Assembly: GCA_959602645.1 (NCBI GenBank)
Contig: CAUGTZ010000006.1
Coordinates: 1 to 64,000 of the forward strand
Direction of reading: 5' to 3'
Length of the DNA: 64,000 bases
DNA from: an uncultured Collinsella sp.
Lineage (GTDB): Bacteria > Actinomycetota > Coriobacteriia > Coriobacteriales > Coriobacteriaceae
Both the position numbers and the translations under genes were made by a program. Numbering within the stretch: the first letter of the stretch is position 1; each line of letters begins with the position of its first letter. The notes below the pieces were generated by a model. That model saw only the letters and a list, made by a program, of their open reading frames with translations, was not told the DNA's origin and made no database searches. This document shows positions 25,569 through 33,851 of the stretch, piece after piece.

Positions 25569-25854
25569 AGATGCGCACCTCATCTTGCTTGATACTTTTG
25601 CGGAAGGGCAGGCGCATGTGCTCTGGTGGGTTGGTGACGATATCAACCTTTCGCCCAAGTTCCCTCTCGAGCTCATGGGAGAGTTCGTAAAGCGTGCCGA
25701 ACGTCATGGTGTTGCCGCAGACTAGGCGCAAGTCAATATCGCTATTGGGCGTTTGCTCGCCTCGGGCAAACGAACCAAATAAATAGGCTTCTCTGACGTC
25801 GTATTGAGCCAGCACGCGGGAGGCGACGGTGGATATGTCTGTAGGCGAAATCAT
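25543..25854 (-). CDS. MNT-type minimal nucleotidyltransferase
   Basis: A 103-residue protein with the nucleotidyltransferase core YLFGSFARGEQTPNSDIDLRL (GSF...DID metal-binding motif). MntA-type enzymes act as antitoxins of HEPN toxins by AMPylation; some modify other targets. The third acidic residue probably lies in RKVDIVTN. Here the following gene is not an obvious HEPN protein, so the partner and target are open. Confidence 0.85.
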   Translation of the reverse strand: MISPTDISTVASRVLAQYDVREAYLFGSFARGEQTPNSDIDLRLVCGNTMTFGTLYELSHELERELGRKVDIVTNPPEHMRLPFRKSIKQDEVRIYEATCAGR

Positions 25855-25882
25855 GTGTTATTTGCCGTTCAACAGTAGAACG

Positions 25883-26161
25883 TCAGGGGGCCAGCGCCGA
25901 AACCGCCGATCCGGTTTTTTGCCGTTCTGCAAGTTTGAAGATAAATGGGGCGTTTGATCTAACGAACTCGGTCAAAAAATCCAGATCGTCAGTAGAAAAA
26001 CCTTCGACATTGAACCAATTAACCGCAGGCAAGAAGCATTCTGCATGGTCAAAGCCAAAGTCAACCGGACGCTCGACGGGTACGCGAACGGTCCCGTCAT
26101 CTCGTGTTTCTGAGTAGGCAAACTGAGCGCCGTCATCTAGCTGAACATAGCTCAAAAGCAT
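25883..26161 (-). CDS. Small hypothetical protein
   Basis: A 92-residue acidic protein starting MLLSYVQLDDGAQFAYSE with an ideal AAGGAGG Shine-Dalgarno. It contains PVDFGFDHAECFLPAVNWF and ends in a helix with FIFKLAERQK. The promoter-like TATACA lies just upstream. I do not recognise the family. Size and placement between the MNT pair and the Abi gene suit a solitary antitoxin or a small regulatory protein. Confidence 0.55.
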   Translation of the reverse strand: MLLSYVQLDDGAQFAYSETRDDGTVRVPVERPVDFGFDHAECFLPAVNWFNVEGFSTDDLDFLTEFVRSNAPFIFKLAERQKTGSAVSALAP

Positions 26162-26212
26162 TGCTGCCTCCTTAGTGTATACATCCAGGTATAAACAACC
26201 GCTTAGAAGCAA

Positions 26213-26514
26213 CGCGATGCGAATAAAATTATTCCCATAAGACCTGAACTGCTGATTATTTGTATTAGCGAGACTCGAACCACCTCACACTTCAGTGTCC
26301 TTTTGACATGGAAAACTGTCGTTGTGCGTTGGTTGGGCTTTATGTCATGGATCGTGTCTAGATTCGAGCGCCTGCATGCTTAACAGCTTGCAGGCGCTCG
26401 AACAGCTCAAGAAGACCGGCGTCTATTACTTTCTTGGCAGCGTCAACTGTATGATCCGATTCGTGGTTCATGTTAGATAAATCCTGAGCAATTTTGCTTT
26501 TAGGTGGGTCGATC
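26213..26514. other. Intergenic region with one large hairpin
   Basis: No coding frame is supported. A 14-bp perfect inverted repeat (26363-26376 with 26389-26402) lies between the Abi gene and the small gene at 25883. On the minus strand no T-tract follows, so it may be a weak terminator or a structured 3' end of the Abi transcript. Confidence 0.5.
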
Positions 26515-27447
26515 TTAAATTTTATACCTGGTTATCTTCTTCCATTCGGCTGGGAACCCCATGGCTTCAAGGAGGCGCTCCTCGCCGATGCTCTCATCCA
26601 ATGACAAGTATCCGTTAACGCACTTGACGAGCTTAGCCTTGAATGCCTTGAACTCGTCGTCGCGCAGGAGGTATCGAAGGGTGATCACTGCCGAGAAGAC
26701 GTCTACCTTGCCGCAAACGTAATCCGGCCCAATCTTTTCGATGCCGAGCTTGGCGTGCAAGGCCGTGTCAGGAATCTCAACGTGGCACCTGTGAGAGAAG
26801 AGGCGCTCGCCATGCGCGCAGACGTTCCTGTAGAGGGCGAGCACGCGGATAAACGAAGAGAGTTCCTTTGGATTTCCGACCCCGAATCTCTTGGCAATCT
26901 TGGCTTTCTCGGTGTCCCTAAGTGCCGTGAGCATTTTCGAAATCTGCCCGAAGGTCATGGCGTTCACAGCGACCCACAGTGGCACGTTCTTATATGCCCT
27001 GCGGTAGTAGGCGAGGTATTCATGGCTGGTATCCTTGTTGGCGATATAATCAAGCATGTTCAGTAGCTTCGGGAGAACACGCTTCGCGCCCTTTGATGTC
27101 GCGTAGCAGCGGGCGTCTAGATACTTACTCTGGGACTCGCCATATGCAGCGCAGAACTCGTGGGCCAGCGCCGACCTGATCTTCGCCTCGACCTTGAGCA
27201 GTGCATCGAGCATTATTTCCCTGAGCTCGACGTCGAACTCGTAAAGCGCTAGGATGTCTCCAAAAGTGGCGCCTTCGCGGTATACCCGGGTGCTCGGGTC
27301 GCGGAAAAACGACTGGTAACCGTTCACGACCGGGAAATAGCCGATGTCCGCAAGGACCCTCCGGCAAACCTCTTCGTCCTCGATTCTGAGGCCGGAGCTT
27401 CTGAGCTTCTCCATCTGCTGCTGGTAGGTGAGGAATTCTTTGGGCAT
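26515..27447 (-). CDS. Abi-family (Abi_2, AbiD/AbiF-like) HEPN protein
   Basis: A 310-residue abortive-infection-type protein. It has the family N-terminus FLTYQQQMEKLRSSGLRI and two RX4H motifs: Arg91-His96 in KIRSALAHEF and Arg207-His212 in RNVCAHGERLF. Two HEPN motifs are the hallmark of this family, which is related to the HEPN nuclease of Cas13. The likely role is toxic RNA cleavage on infection. It is preceded by its own strong promoter and a short structured RNA ending in a terminator, the layout described for AbiF-type genes with an associated non-coding RNA. No protein antitoxin overlaps it. The ATG lies 14 nt beyond the terminator T-tract; a GGGAAGAG stretch could serve as Shine-Dalgarno. 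Confidence 0.85.
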   Translation of the reverse strand: MPKEFLTYQQQMEKLRSSGLRIEDEEVCRRVLADIGYFPVVNGYQSFFRDPSTRVYREGATFGDILALYEFDVELREIMLDALLKVEAKIRSALAHEFCAAYGESQSKYLDARCYATSKGAKRVLPKLLNMLDYIANKDTSHEYLAYYRRAYKNVPLWVAVNAMTFGQISKMLTALRDTEKAKIAKRFGVGNPKELSSFIRVLALYRNVCAHGERLFSHRCHVEIPDTALHAKLGIEKIGPDYVCGKVDVFSAVITLRYLLRDDEFKAFKAKLVKCVNGYLSLDESIGEERLLEAMGFPAEWKKITRYKI

Positions 27448-27461
27448 CGTCGCTCTTCCCG

Positions 27462-27531
27462 AAAAATAAAAGGGGAACCCGCAGGCTCCCCTCCGGTTCC
27501 AGGCATCGAAAGTTTCTGGACCCTAATCACT
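27462..27531 (-). ncRNA. Probable small RNA upstream of the Abi gene
   Basis: Transcription from the promoter at 27538-27566 should begin near 27531. It would give about 60-70 nt with two hairpins: GGGTCCAG...CTGGAACC (one G-A mismatch, loop of 13 nt) and GGGGAGCC-TGC-GGGTTCCCC (27472-27491), followed by TTTTATTTTTC. The second is an intrinsic terminator placed 14 nt before the Abi start codon, so most transcripts should end there. This matches the arrangement of AbiF-associated RNAs. Exact ends and function are inferred. Confidence 0.65.
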
Positions 27532-27537
27532 GTCATA

Positions 27538-27566
27538 ATAGTATCTTCAAACTTGGGCCTCGTCAA
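27538..27566 (-). promoter_or_regulatory. Promoter of the Abi RNA/gene unit
   Basis: Minus-strand TTGACG (27561-27566) and TACTAT (27538-27543) with a 17-bp spacer: a near-consensus housekeeping promoter. Confidence 0.75.
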
Positions 27567-27756
27567 ACCCACGCTCTGAGTATCCACACTTATTGATGAC
27601 CGCGCATATCCACAATTCCAAATTACCCTAGACAGCTAACATGTCATCAAGCCCAATCATGTCATCATGCCCAATCGCGCTACCGCGTATATCGCAAACA
27701 ATAGTTACCATGAAAGTCTCCATTGCCCTTGGCTTTCGCGAACAAGCAGCAGGGCG

Positions 27757-28077
27757 TCAGCTCCGCTTTGCCACGTCGTCGGCGTCGAGTCCTTCAGCCT
27801 TCTTGGCGATATCAGCCAGACCCGGATTCATCTTTTCGCAAGCGCCATCCACGATCTTCTTCAAGCTTTCAAAGAAAGCGAAGGCTTTGCGATCCTGTTT
27901 AAGTTCAGTCGCGGGCTCGAGGGAAATCGTCGTAGGTTCGTCGATTCCAGCGAAAAGGGCCGAGTACAACTTCCCTACGTTCAGCTTCGGGTCTTCGACA
28001 TCAATGGAAAAGCCGTCAACACCCTCGATCGCGATCTTCCCATCCTTCAGCCAGACCTTATATGCCTTCTGAGCCAT
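27757..28077 (-). CDS. Small partner protein of the PHP-ATPase
   Basis: A 106-residue protein starting MAQKAYKVWLKDGKIAIEG. It begins with a beta-rich stretch (VWLKDGKIAIEGVDGFSIDV) and ends in Lys/Ala-rich helices (NPGLADIAKKAEGLDADD). Its start lies inside the end of the PHP-ATPase gene (20-bp overlap), so the two are translationally coupled. No family is recognised. It could be an immunity protein, a regulator or a small subunit. I know of no described role. Confidence 0.6.
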   Translation of the reverse strand: MAQKAYKVWLKDGKIAIEGVDGFSIDVEDPKLNVGKLYSALFAGIDEPTTISLEPATELKQDRKAFAFFESLKKIVDGACEKMNPGLADIAKKAEGLDADDVAKRS

Positions 28078-30469
28078 AGCGTTTGAGTCGTTTCCTAACA
28101 ACTTCAGCACCTCCTTCAACGGTCTTGGCCACAAGGTCGAGTACCTTGTAGTCGTCGCATGCGTATTCCAAAGCCCCACTCTTCACGTCAATTTCCCCAT
28201 CTTGGCCGCGCGCGAGCACAATGACGTTATCGACGTCGAGGTTTACGACAAAGAGTGGGTTGTGCGTGATCATCAGTATCTGCCGGTTGGCGCTCATCCT
28301 CTTAAAGGCACCGAGGACGTGTTCCTTAATCGCTACTTGCGAGATTTGATCCTCCGGCTGGTCGATAATGTAGACCCCTGATTTAGTGTCCTCCTCCGCC
28401 AATAGATCGAAGTACAGGGTCCCGTACAGGCCAGGCGACGGTTCAGCGTCGATGCCTATGGACTTGTTGGTGATTTTCCTTCTCTCGGTTACACGGTCAA
28501 CCACCGCATGAAGCTTGTTGCGAATCTGATCGTAGCACGTCGCCATGGAAGGTTTTTCACCTGTTACCGCTGCAGCTATTTCCTCCGTAGTCAGCTCAGT
28601 TTCGGACTGTATGCCATTCAGCAGAAGCGATAGCTTAGGCTTGTTGAACACCTCCCCAAAGACCTCATTGCAGTAGCTTATGTCGGTACTACCAGAAGTG
28701 AGTTCGGAGACAAATATGAATTTCCCCATAGGATTGGGAACCCTAATGTCAACAGGAACGGCATACTCGAGCTTCCTGTTGCATCGCTTTGCGGCAAGCA
28801 ACACAGCGTTGGCAATTTTCCCAGAGACATCGTCAAGAGTCGCCGAATAATCATCGATAGTTTTCTGCTCGTCAGTCTTCTTCTTTGAAAGAACCCTGCG
28901 CTCCTCGCTCGCAGCGCCCTTGACTGCTCGGGTCTTCACGTCGTCGCGTTCGTAGATTAGCCTATGCTTCTCGACAAGCTTGAGAAGCCTGTCCATCGCC
29001 TTAATTGTATCGGCATGGGCCTCGGCAGCCTCAATCCCCATCTCTTTGAAAAGTTTCGAGTGATCCGCTCTGGCGTTGACAAGGTCGCTCCTGCAGGAGA
29101 GCAACCTAGAGCCTAGGCTTTCTATGTCCTTAAAAGAGATAGTCTTCGAATATTGGGAGATGGTAAGCTTCTCGGATTTTGGCAGGTCTCGCAAAACCAC
29201 CTCATGCTTGTCAAGTCGACGGCGCGTATCGTTGAAGCGCGCTTTCGACTCTAGGGCGACAACACACTCGTCGAAGAAGCGCTTAAGCGAATCCTTGATA
29301 GAGTCGACATCAACATGGGATTGAAAATACTTACCGAAATAATCGTTTTGCCCCTGCCCCGAATGCAGCTCTTCAAGCGTCTTGCGGACGCTGTCCTGGT
29401 CGTCGAACTTGAACTCGGCTGCAATGGGAAGAATTGTGTCGACGCTTATGCCCTCCTTCGCGCAATAGGCTTCGTACCCGTCGGCCAACTTGTGTCCATC
29501 TACATGCCGGCAATTGGTCAAACGATGAATCATCATCGACTTGCCGATGGAGTTGTCTCCGATGATTGCATTGATTCCAGGCGAAAACGGTATGTCGAAG
29601 TTTTTGCCGTTGACTGAGAGCTTCAACGAATCGAGCTTCGAAGAGCTGGCGCTGAAGAACGAGCAGTCGCCGACCTTGATTCTCGAAGGATCGGTGACCG
29701 CCATGAGCAAGCCTTCGAAGGTCGGCAGGCATTTCAGGCTGGAGAACGAAATCTCACCGCCTTCTCTCCCTGGATAGGTCGCCCAATCATGGCAATCGCT
29801 CCCGACAACAAACGGAACGGCATCTTTGGGATAGGTCTCGATGAGCCTCTTGATGTCGAGTTCTCGCCGCTTGTTGCGAATTTCGACCGCGTCGACAAAC
29901 TCGGTCAAAATTACTTCGCTGGCGTAATTCGCTCCGAGACTGCTCACGTCCCGCTTCGCTTCCTGGCCGGCCGATTTTTCGTGCCCGATGAGGACGGCGT
30001 TGAGGCCGATGTCCCTCAGGACCTTGGCGAAACCGTCTTCGGTGAAAGCGCCATTATTGAGATCGTCGTAGCGCGGTTTCCCGTTCTCATCACAGACGAC
30101 ATCGGCGATGCCGTCAATCAGATCGGGGTGCCGGTCGTCGAAGATGGCAACGATATGGACGACGGTCGGCTTCTTGCCATCGGCGCGAATGGACACGCTG
30201 AACTCAATACCAGGAAGCACTTTGTTTAGGCAGCCATCCCCCTCCCTCTCCTTCAAAGCGAAGTAAAGGTCTTTGTCAAAGCAATCGTGGTCAGTGATTG
30301 CGCACATGTTGATGCCATGAGCCTCCAAACCGCGAAGCAGCACGTTAACATAGTCTTTGTCGCAATCGGAAAGTTCCTTCTTGCCTTTGTCCTTTGTGAC
30401 GACACTTGCAGCAGAATGGATATGGAGATCGATTTTGGTCGGCTTCGTGACTATGCGTTCCAATTGCAC
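28058..30469 (-). CDS. PHP-domain / AAA ATPase fusion (TrlF-like)
   Basis: An 803-residue two-domain protein. Residues 10-240 form a PHP metallo-phosphoesterase domain with all expected ligand motifs: IDLHIHS (14-19), ITDHD (58-62), PGIEFS, GHEKSAG (162-168) and GSDCHDW (223-229). Residues 275-790 are an SMC/RecF-type ATPase: Walker A GDNSIGKS (304-311), a central helical region, Walker B YIIDQPEDQ (700-708) and the THNP switch. This architecture matches proteins annotated as TrlF-family AAA-like ATPases, often found in defence islands. The likely role is ATP-controlled nucleotide or nucleic-acid hydrolysis. The start codon is GTG 30469 or TTG 30463, both with an AGAGG site. Confidence 0.85.
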   Translation of the reverse strand: MQLERIVTKPTKIDLHIHSAASVVTKDKGKKELSDCDKDYVNVLLRGLEAHGINMCAITDHDCFDKDLYFALKEREGDGCLNKVLPGIEFSVSIRADGKKPTVVHIVAIFDDRHPDLIDGIADVVCDENGKPRYDDLNNGAFTEDGFAKVLRDIGLNAVLIGHEKSAGQEAKRDVSSLGANYASEVILTEFVDAVEIRNKRRELDIKRLIETYPKDAVPFVVGSDCHDWATYPGREGGEISFSSLKCLPTFEGLLMAVTDPSRIKVGDCSFFSASSSKLDSLKLSVNGKNFDIPFSPGINAIIGDNSIGKSMMIHRLTNCRHVDGHKLADGYEAYCAKEGISVDTILPIAAEFKFDDQDSVRKTLEELHSGQGQNDYFGKYFQSHVDVDSIKDSLKRFFDECVVALESKARFNDTRRRLDKHEVVLRDLPKSEKLTISQYSKTISFKDIESLGSRLLSCRSDLVNARADHSKLFKEMGIEAAEAHADTIKAMDRLLKLVEKHRLIYERDDVKTRAVKGAASEERRVLSKKKTDEQKTIDDYSATLDDVSGKIANAVLLAAKRCNRKLEYAVPVDIRVPNPMGKFIFVSELTSGSTDISYCNEVFGEVFNKPKLSLLLNGIQSETELTTEEIAAAVTGEKPSMATCYDQIRNKLHAVVDRVTERRKITNKSIGIDAEPSPGLYGTLYFDLLAEEDTKSGVYIIDQPEDQISQVAIKEHVLGAFKRMSANRQILMITHNPLFVVNLDVDNVIVLARGQDGEIDVKSGALEYACDDYKVLDLVAKTVEGGAEVVRKRLKRYGSEGI

Positions 30470-30483
30470 CTCTTATGCTGTCC

Positions 30484-30503
30484 GGGCGATTTGCCTATCG
30501 CCC
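30484..30503 (-). promoter_or_regulatory. Hairpin in the PHP-ATPase leader
   Basis: A perfect 7-bp stem GGGCGAT/ATCGCCC (30484-30490 with 30497-30503) lies between the short leader frame at 30526 and the PHP-ATPase start. It could affect translation. No T-tract follows. Confidence 0.4.
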
Positions 30504-30525
30504 AACATTGATATTACAAGGCCGA

Positions 30526-30567
30526 TTATCCATCTTGGACGATAGGCCGGTTATATGAACCTCTCAT
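30526..30567 (-). CDS. Possible 13-codon leader peptide
   Basis: A very short frame, MRGSYNRPIVQDG, with an excellent GAAGGAG Shine-Dalgarno six bases before its ATG. It lies 57 bp upstream of the PHP-ATPase start and is followed by the hairpin at 30484. It might be a leader peptide that couples translation to expression of the ATPase. It is too short to be certain. Confidence 0.3.
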   Translation of the reverse strand: MRGSYNRPIVQDG

Positions 30568-30895
30568 GCAAAACTCCTTCGTTCCTATGATAATCCCATC
30601 CCTCGATGCGGATAAGATACTAATCGGCCTTTAGCCTCATTGTTGACAAGCTCGTTGATACCGGCTTCCGCCTTTGATGTCAACTTCATTCGACGGCTCC
30701 CTCAATGGTCTCCAAGCAAGTGCGAATGCCACCCATGCGGTTCCATGCGTCCCAGAATCTCACAGTACCTAAAAGTGCAAGTTAGCGCCGGTTCGGAAGA
30801 AAGGTTTTGGGGTGATCATATTTTGAAGAAAGGTACTCTGCTTCATTCACAGCGCGAAAACGCATATGGCTAGTACGTCAGATGTTGCATGCGCG
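30568..30895. other. Intergenic region upstream of the PHP-ATPase unit
   Basis: No gene. A possible promoter for the PHP-ATPase leader is TTATCC-17 bp-TATCAT read on the minus strand near 30590-30618. The motif GGCCGATTAT or close variants (GGCCGGTTAT, AATCGGCC) recurs near 30520, 30545 and 30630, possibly an operator. Confidence 0.35.
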
Positions 30896-30930
30896 AAAAG
30901 GGCAACGCTCCCTATCCGGAAGTGTTGCCC
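30896..30930 (-). terminator. Terminator of the LPKTG surface-protein gene
   Basis: Stem GGGCAAC (30900-30906) with GTTGCCC (30924-30930), followed on the minus strand by TTTTC, 50 bp beyond the stop at 30981. Confidence 0.75.
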
Positions 30931-30980
30931 TCAAAGCTTCAACAGAGTTCTTGTATTGCAGCTAAGTGCGTTGCGCCGCC

Positions 30981-32066
30981 TCAGCAGCGATATGCGGCGG
31001 CTAGAAGCGTTGTTCCAAGCAAGAAAAACGTAAAGGAGGCTGCGATCCAGTTGCTGTCGCCGGTCTTGGGGAGTGTCACAGTGGCAGCCTTGGGCTTGGG
31101 GACTTTGGCGACCGTGGTCTTGATTACTGTCGTTGTTGTCTTGGTTGTCGTGGCCGCGGGTTTCAGCGAGGGATTTGCCGTGGGGCCCGTGGTGGGCTCT
31201 CCGGCAGCGGGATTAGCGTCGGCGGGAGAGTTGTCCGCGCTATCGCCAGGCACATCGCCCCCGTCGGCCTCCCCTGCCGGCGCCGTGGCGCCCTCGGGCT
31301 CAACCACCACATGCGGTGCCACCGCACCGGAGGCATCAACCACGCCACTAGCACCAAAGGTCCCGCCAGCAGGCGCCACAAACCGTGCGGACACAAGCGA
31401 CCCGCCCGTGCACGCAACGCCGCCGTCGGCACCGGCCGCATCAAGCCACGAGGCATCGACGGAAAGCCGACGGCCAGTCGGCCCATCGCCAAGGCCCGCG
31501 TCCTGCAGATACACGCCGTAGGCGCGCACGCCCGCTCCGTACCCGGCGCCCGCGGCAACGACGCGTCCGCCGCCGCGCACGGCCATGTCGCCTGCGATCA
31601 CGCCGGCAACCGCCTCGTCCGTAATATCGGCCCCGTTCGCCCGGGCATCGACGGTGCATTCGTCCACCACGAGCGCCTGCGAAACGTGGATCCCGCACTG
31701 CGAGCCCGTCGCGGTCAGGGTCCCGGAGCCGCGAAGCGTCAGGTTGCCCCACACCTCCATGCCGCACAGCGTGATGTCCGCATCGGGCGCATGCGACTCC
31801 GTCACGGAGTTTTGCCCGGCAAGCGTCAGCACCAGGTTGCCCTCGGCGCCGATGGCCTCGCCCGCGTAGCCGTTAAGTTCCAGGTGGTCGGCATCGGTCC
31901 AAGCCCAGCCGGGGCCCGACACGCCCGGCTCGTAGTACGTCGCGCCCGCGATGATGAGACTCTCCGCGCCCGCGGCATAAGAAGGCCCGCCCAGCAAAAC
32001 GCATAGGCAGGCCATGGCAACAATCGCAATGTAATGACGGCTGATGTAGGACTCGGCAGCAAACAT
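30981..32066 (-). CDS. LPXTG-anchored surface protein
   Basis: A 361-residue secreted protein. An N-terminal signal peptide (MFAAESYISRHYIAIVAMACLCVL...SYAAGAE) is followed by a region of short beta-helix-like repeats (LELNGYAGEAIGAEGNLVL, GMEVWGNLTLRGSGTL) typical of adhesin-like domains. A Pro/Ala/Thr-rich stalk (TTKTTTTVIKTTVAK) precedes the sortase signal LPKTG (332-336), a hydrophobic span and the short tail YRC. It has high GC and codon use unlike its neighbours in the island, so it probably comes from another source. The start is ATG 32066 with a GGAG site; a GTG 39 bp upstream is also open. Confidence 0.85.
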   Translation of the reverse strand: MFAAESYISRHYIAIVAMACLCVLLGGPSYAAGAESLIIAGATYYEPGVSGPGWAWTDADHLELNGYAGEAIGAEGNLVLTLAGQNSVTESHAPDADITLCGMEVWGNLTLRGSGTLTATGSQCGIHVSQALVVDECTVDARANGADITDEAVAGVIAGDMAVRGGGRVVAAGAGYGAGVRAYGVYLQDAGLGDGPTGRRLSVDASWLDAAGADGGVACTGGSLVSARFVAPAGGTFGASGVVDASGAVAPHVVVEPEGATAPAGEADGGDVPGDSADNSPADANPAAGEPTTGPTANPSLKPAATTTKTTTTVIKTTVAKVPKPKAATVTLPKTGDSNWIAASFTFFLLGTTLLAAAYRC

Positions 32067-32106
32067 ACCCGCTCCGATCTTCGCAGGAGCCAATAGAATG
32101 TGCACC

Positions 32107-32707
32107 AGAAAATGCCCTGGTAGCAGCAGCTATTAGTTTAGCGAGATCAATGCAGGAGCAAAGAGAAATCGCGTAAGCGATGTCCACAATTAGGTGTAAA
32201 TCGTTTTGTCAGTCGGTGAAAGGAAGGATAAAATTACGAATGCGAGCGCCACGTCCTCCACAAGTTCTAGAATTTCAGAGACAAAGTCGAAGGGACATGT
32301 TAAGGTGCAGTCAGTAAACCTGCCCGGCCTCTGCTTATCATGCACACTGGCGGGTCTTTTTTCAAGTTCTAGGAGCCGAGATAAGTTGGCGGCGGAACGC
32401 TTGTTAATCGGCTTCTCCGGATGCTTGCCGATTCGATCGCTCAGGAAGTAGCTCTTAGGGATCCCCGGGTCGTGCGGTCCGTTGCCAAGGTCGCAGTTGA
32501 TGACTATGCCCAAAGAGGGACACGAGCACGTCGGTCAGAATGCGTTCGGTGGCCAACTTGGCGAAACCCGTCTACGGGCATGGAAACAAAACAAGCGACG
32601 CTGCTAATTAGTAGCGCCGCTTGTATCAAACGTCATTGCTCCGGTGAGCTTGGTGGATACTCATAGGTAAGCGAGTCGAGGCGTCCAAGTCTTATGAAAA
32701 TGACAGT
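32107..32707. other. Long region without a recognisable gene
   Basis: Open frames exist on both strands (for example 32190-32513 minus) but none has a recognisable domain or a good ribosome site. A hairpin-like stretch AAGCG...CGCTT near 32601-32630 may be a terminator. The region could be the decayed end of a mobile element. Confidence 0.4.
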
Positions 32708-33663
32708 CTAACTCTTGGCCAAGCCAGAGACATATCCCAACGCGTCGGGAAACGACGAGCTCACGGCATCCAGCAGCACGAAGAGCTTGATGCAAGTCTT
32801 GCGTCGGACCGGCTTGTACATCATACCGTGCTGGAGGAAGTTTCGGTTAAGCTCGCCCTCTCGCTCGCGGTTGAAGTCATCTCCCGACCTAAAGAAGTAG
32901 TCCACGGCATCGCATATGTTGGCGAAGTCGATTAACGAAATGGCCATTGCGGGGAGCTCACCGTTACTTCCATCCGAAAGCGAACGGTTCAGTTTTTCAT
33001 CTCGCGAGACCAAGACCTTTGTTTATGATTGTCCCTCTCATCTCGCCTAGGCCCACAGCATACGCGAAACAGCTCTCGGTCAATAAGCGAGCAAAGCATC
33101 ATGGCACAGGGCTTATAGTGCCTCTCGCGGAAGAGCGCGACGGCCTCGAGAAAGTCAACTTTCTTGGTAACACTGCTCTCAAGGCCAGCAATAAGGGCGT
33201 CAACATCGAGGAATGAGAGGTAGACGGCATCGGCTTCCCCCAGCGTCGAGGGGCAGTGCGGCGGGGAGTTGTAGGTGAACTGGTTGTTCGTGATTGCCCA
33301 GCCATACGAGCCCCAACGCCTCGAATCCTCAAGGATGGCCTCTCAGTCGAGCGAAGCGCCTATCTCCGCTAACTGCTTCATCAAGGAGGCTAGGTTCGAG
33401 CAGATGGACTCTCGTAACTCGTCAAGAACACCGAACCAGGAGCTCAGTTGCAAGCTAAGCTGGTCGGCAAAGCTAAAGAGGCCTTCGAGGTTCTTGGTGA
33501 ATTGCTCGGTCATGGCGCGCACGGAGTCCTGGATCTGTGCAAGGCCTTTGAGGTGCGTGGCGCACGCGGCACAGATGGCGTCCGAAGTGCTAGGAGGAAG
33601 CTTTACGATGGCGCCAGAGCCGGCGGCGGTATCGGCAAGCTTTATTCGCTTGACTCTGAGCAA
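32708..33663 (-). pseudogene. Broken HEPN-motif protein gene
   Basis: One frame reads from about 33663 (LRVKRIKLADTAAGSG) through a single TGA at 33343-33345 and continues EAILEDSRRWGSYGWAITN to about 33010, where a frameshift moves it to the frame ending at 32708. That last part contains GELNRNFLQHGMMYKPV, with the RX4H motif of HEPN RNases. Joined, it would be a protein of about 315 residues with a helical N-terminus and a C-terminal HEPN domain. At least two lesions are present, so it is inactive as one chain. It was probably another toxin or defence nuclease. Confidence 0.7.
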
Positions 33664-33731
33664 ACACCGCCCTGCTGTTCATTAGACAAAGTTAGCTCCT
33701 AACACGCGATATCCGAACGAGCCAAACTCGG

Positions 33732-33770
33732 AAAAACAAAGGGGCTCCGAAGATGATACTCCGGAGCCCC
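33732..33770 (-). terminator. Terminator after the DUF2513 remnant
   Basis: Stem 33741-33750 with 33761-33770 (GGGGCTCCGA/CCGGAGCCCC, one internal mismatch), followed on the minus strand by TTTGTTTTT. Confidence 0.75.
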
Positions 33771-33851
33771 GAATGCTTGTGCTACGCGATTGTTCAAAGG
33801 ACTTGAGAAACCTCTAACATGCCACTTCTTGCGCAAGGGCAAGAGCTGAGC

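Noticed and set aside
26270..26310. A tRNA-like 3' fragment (GGTTCGAGTC) that might mark an integration site
   Set aside because: The surrounding bases do not form an acceptor, T or anticodon stem of normal length; no matching full tRNA is in the window.
27583..27625. Two TATCCACA sequences resembling DnaA boxes
   Set aside because: Only two imperfect copies, no AT-rich unwinding region and no replication gene nearby.
32190..32513. A 107-codon minus-strand frame between the LPKTG gene and the broken HEPN gene
   Set aside because: No recognisable domain, no ribosome site, and the composition does not distinguish it from non-coding sequence.
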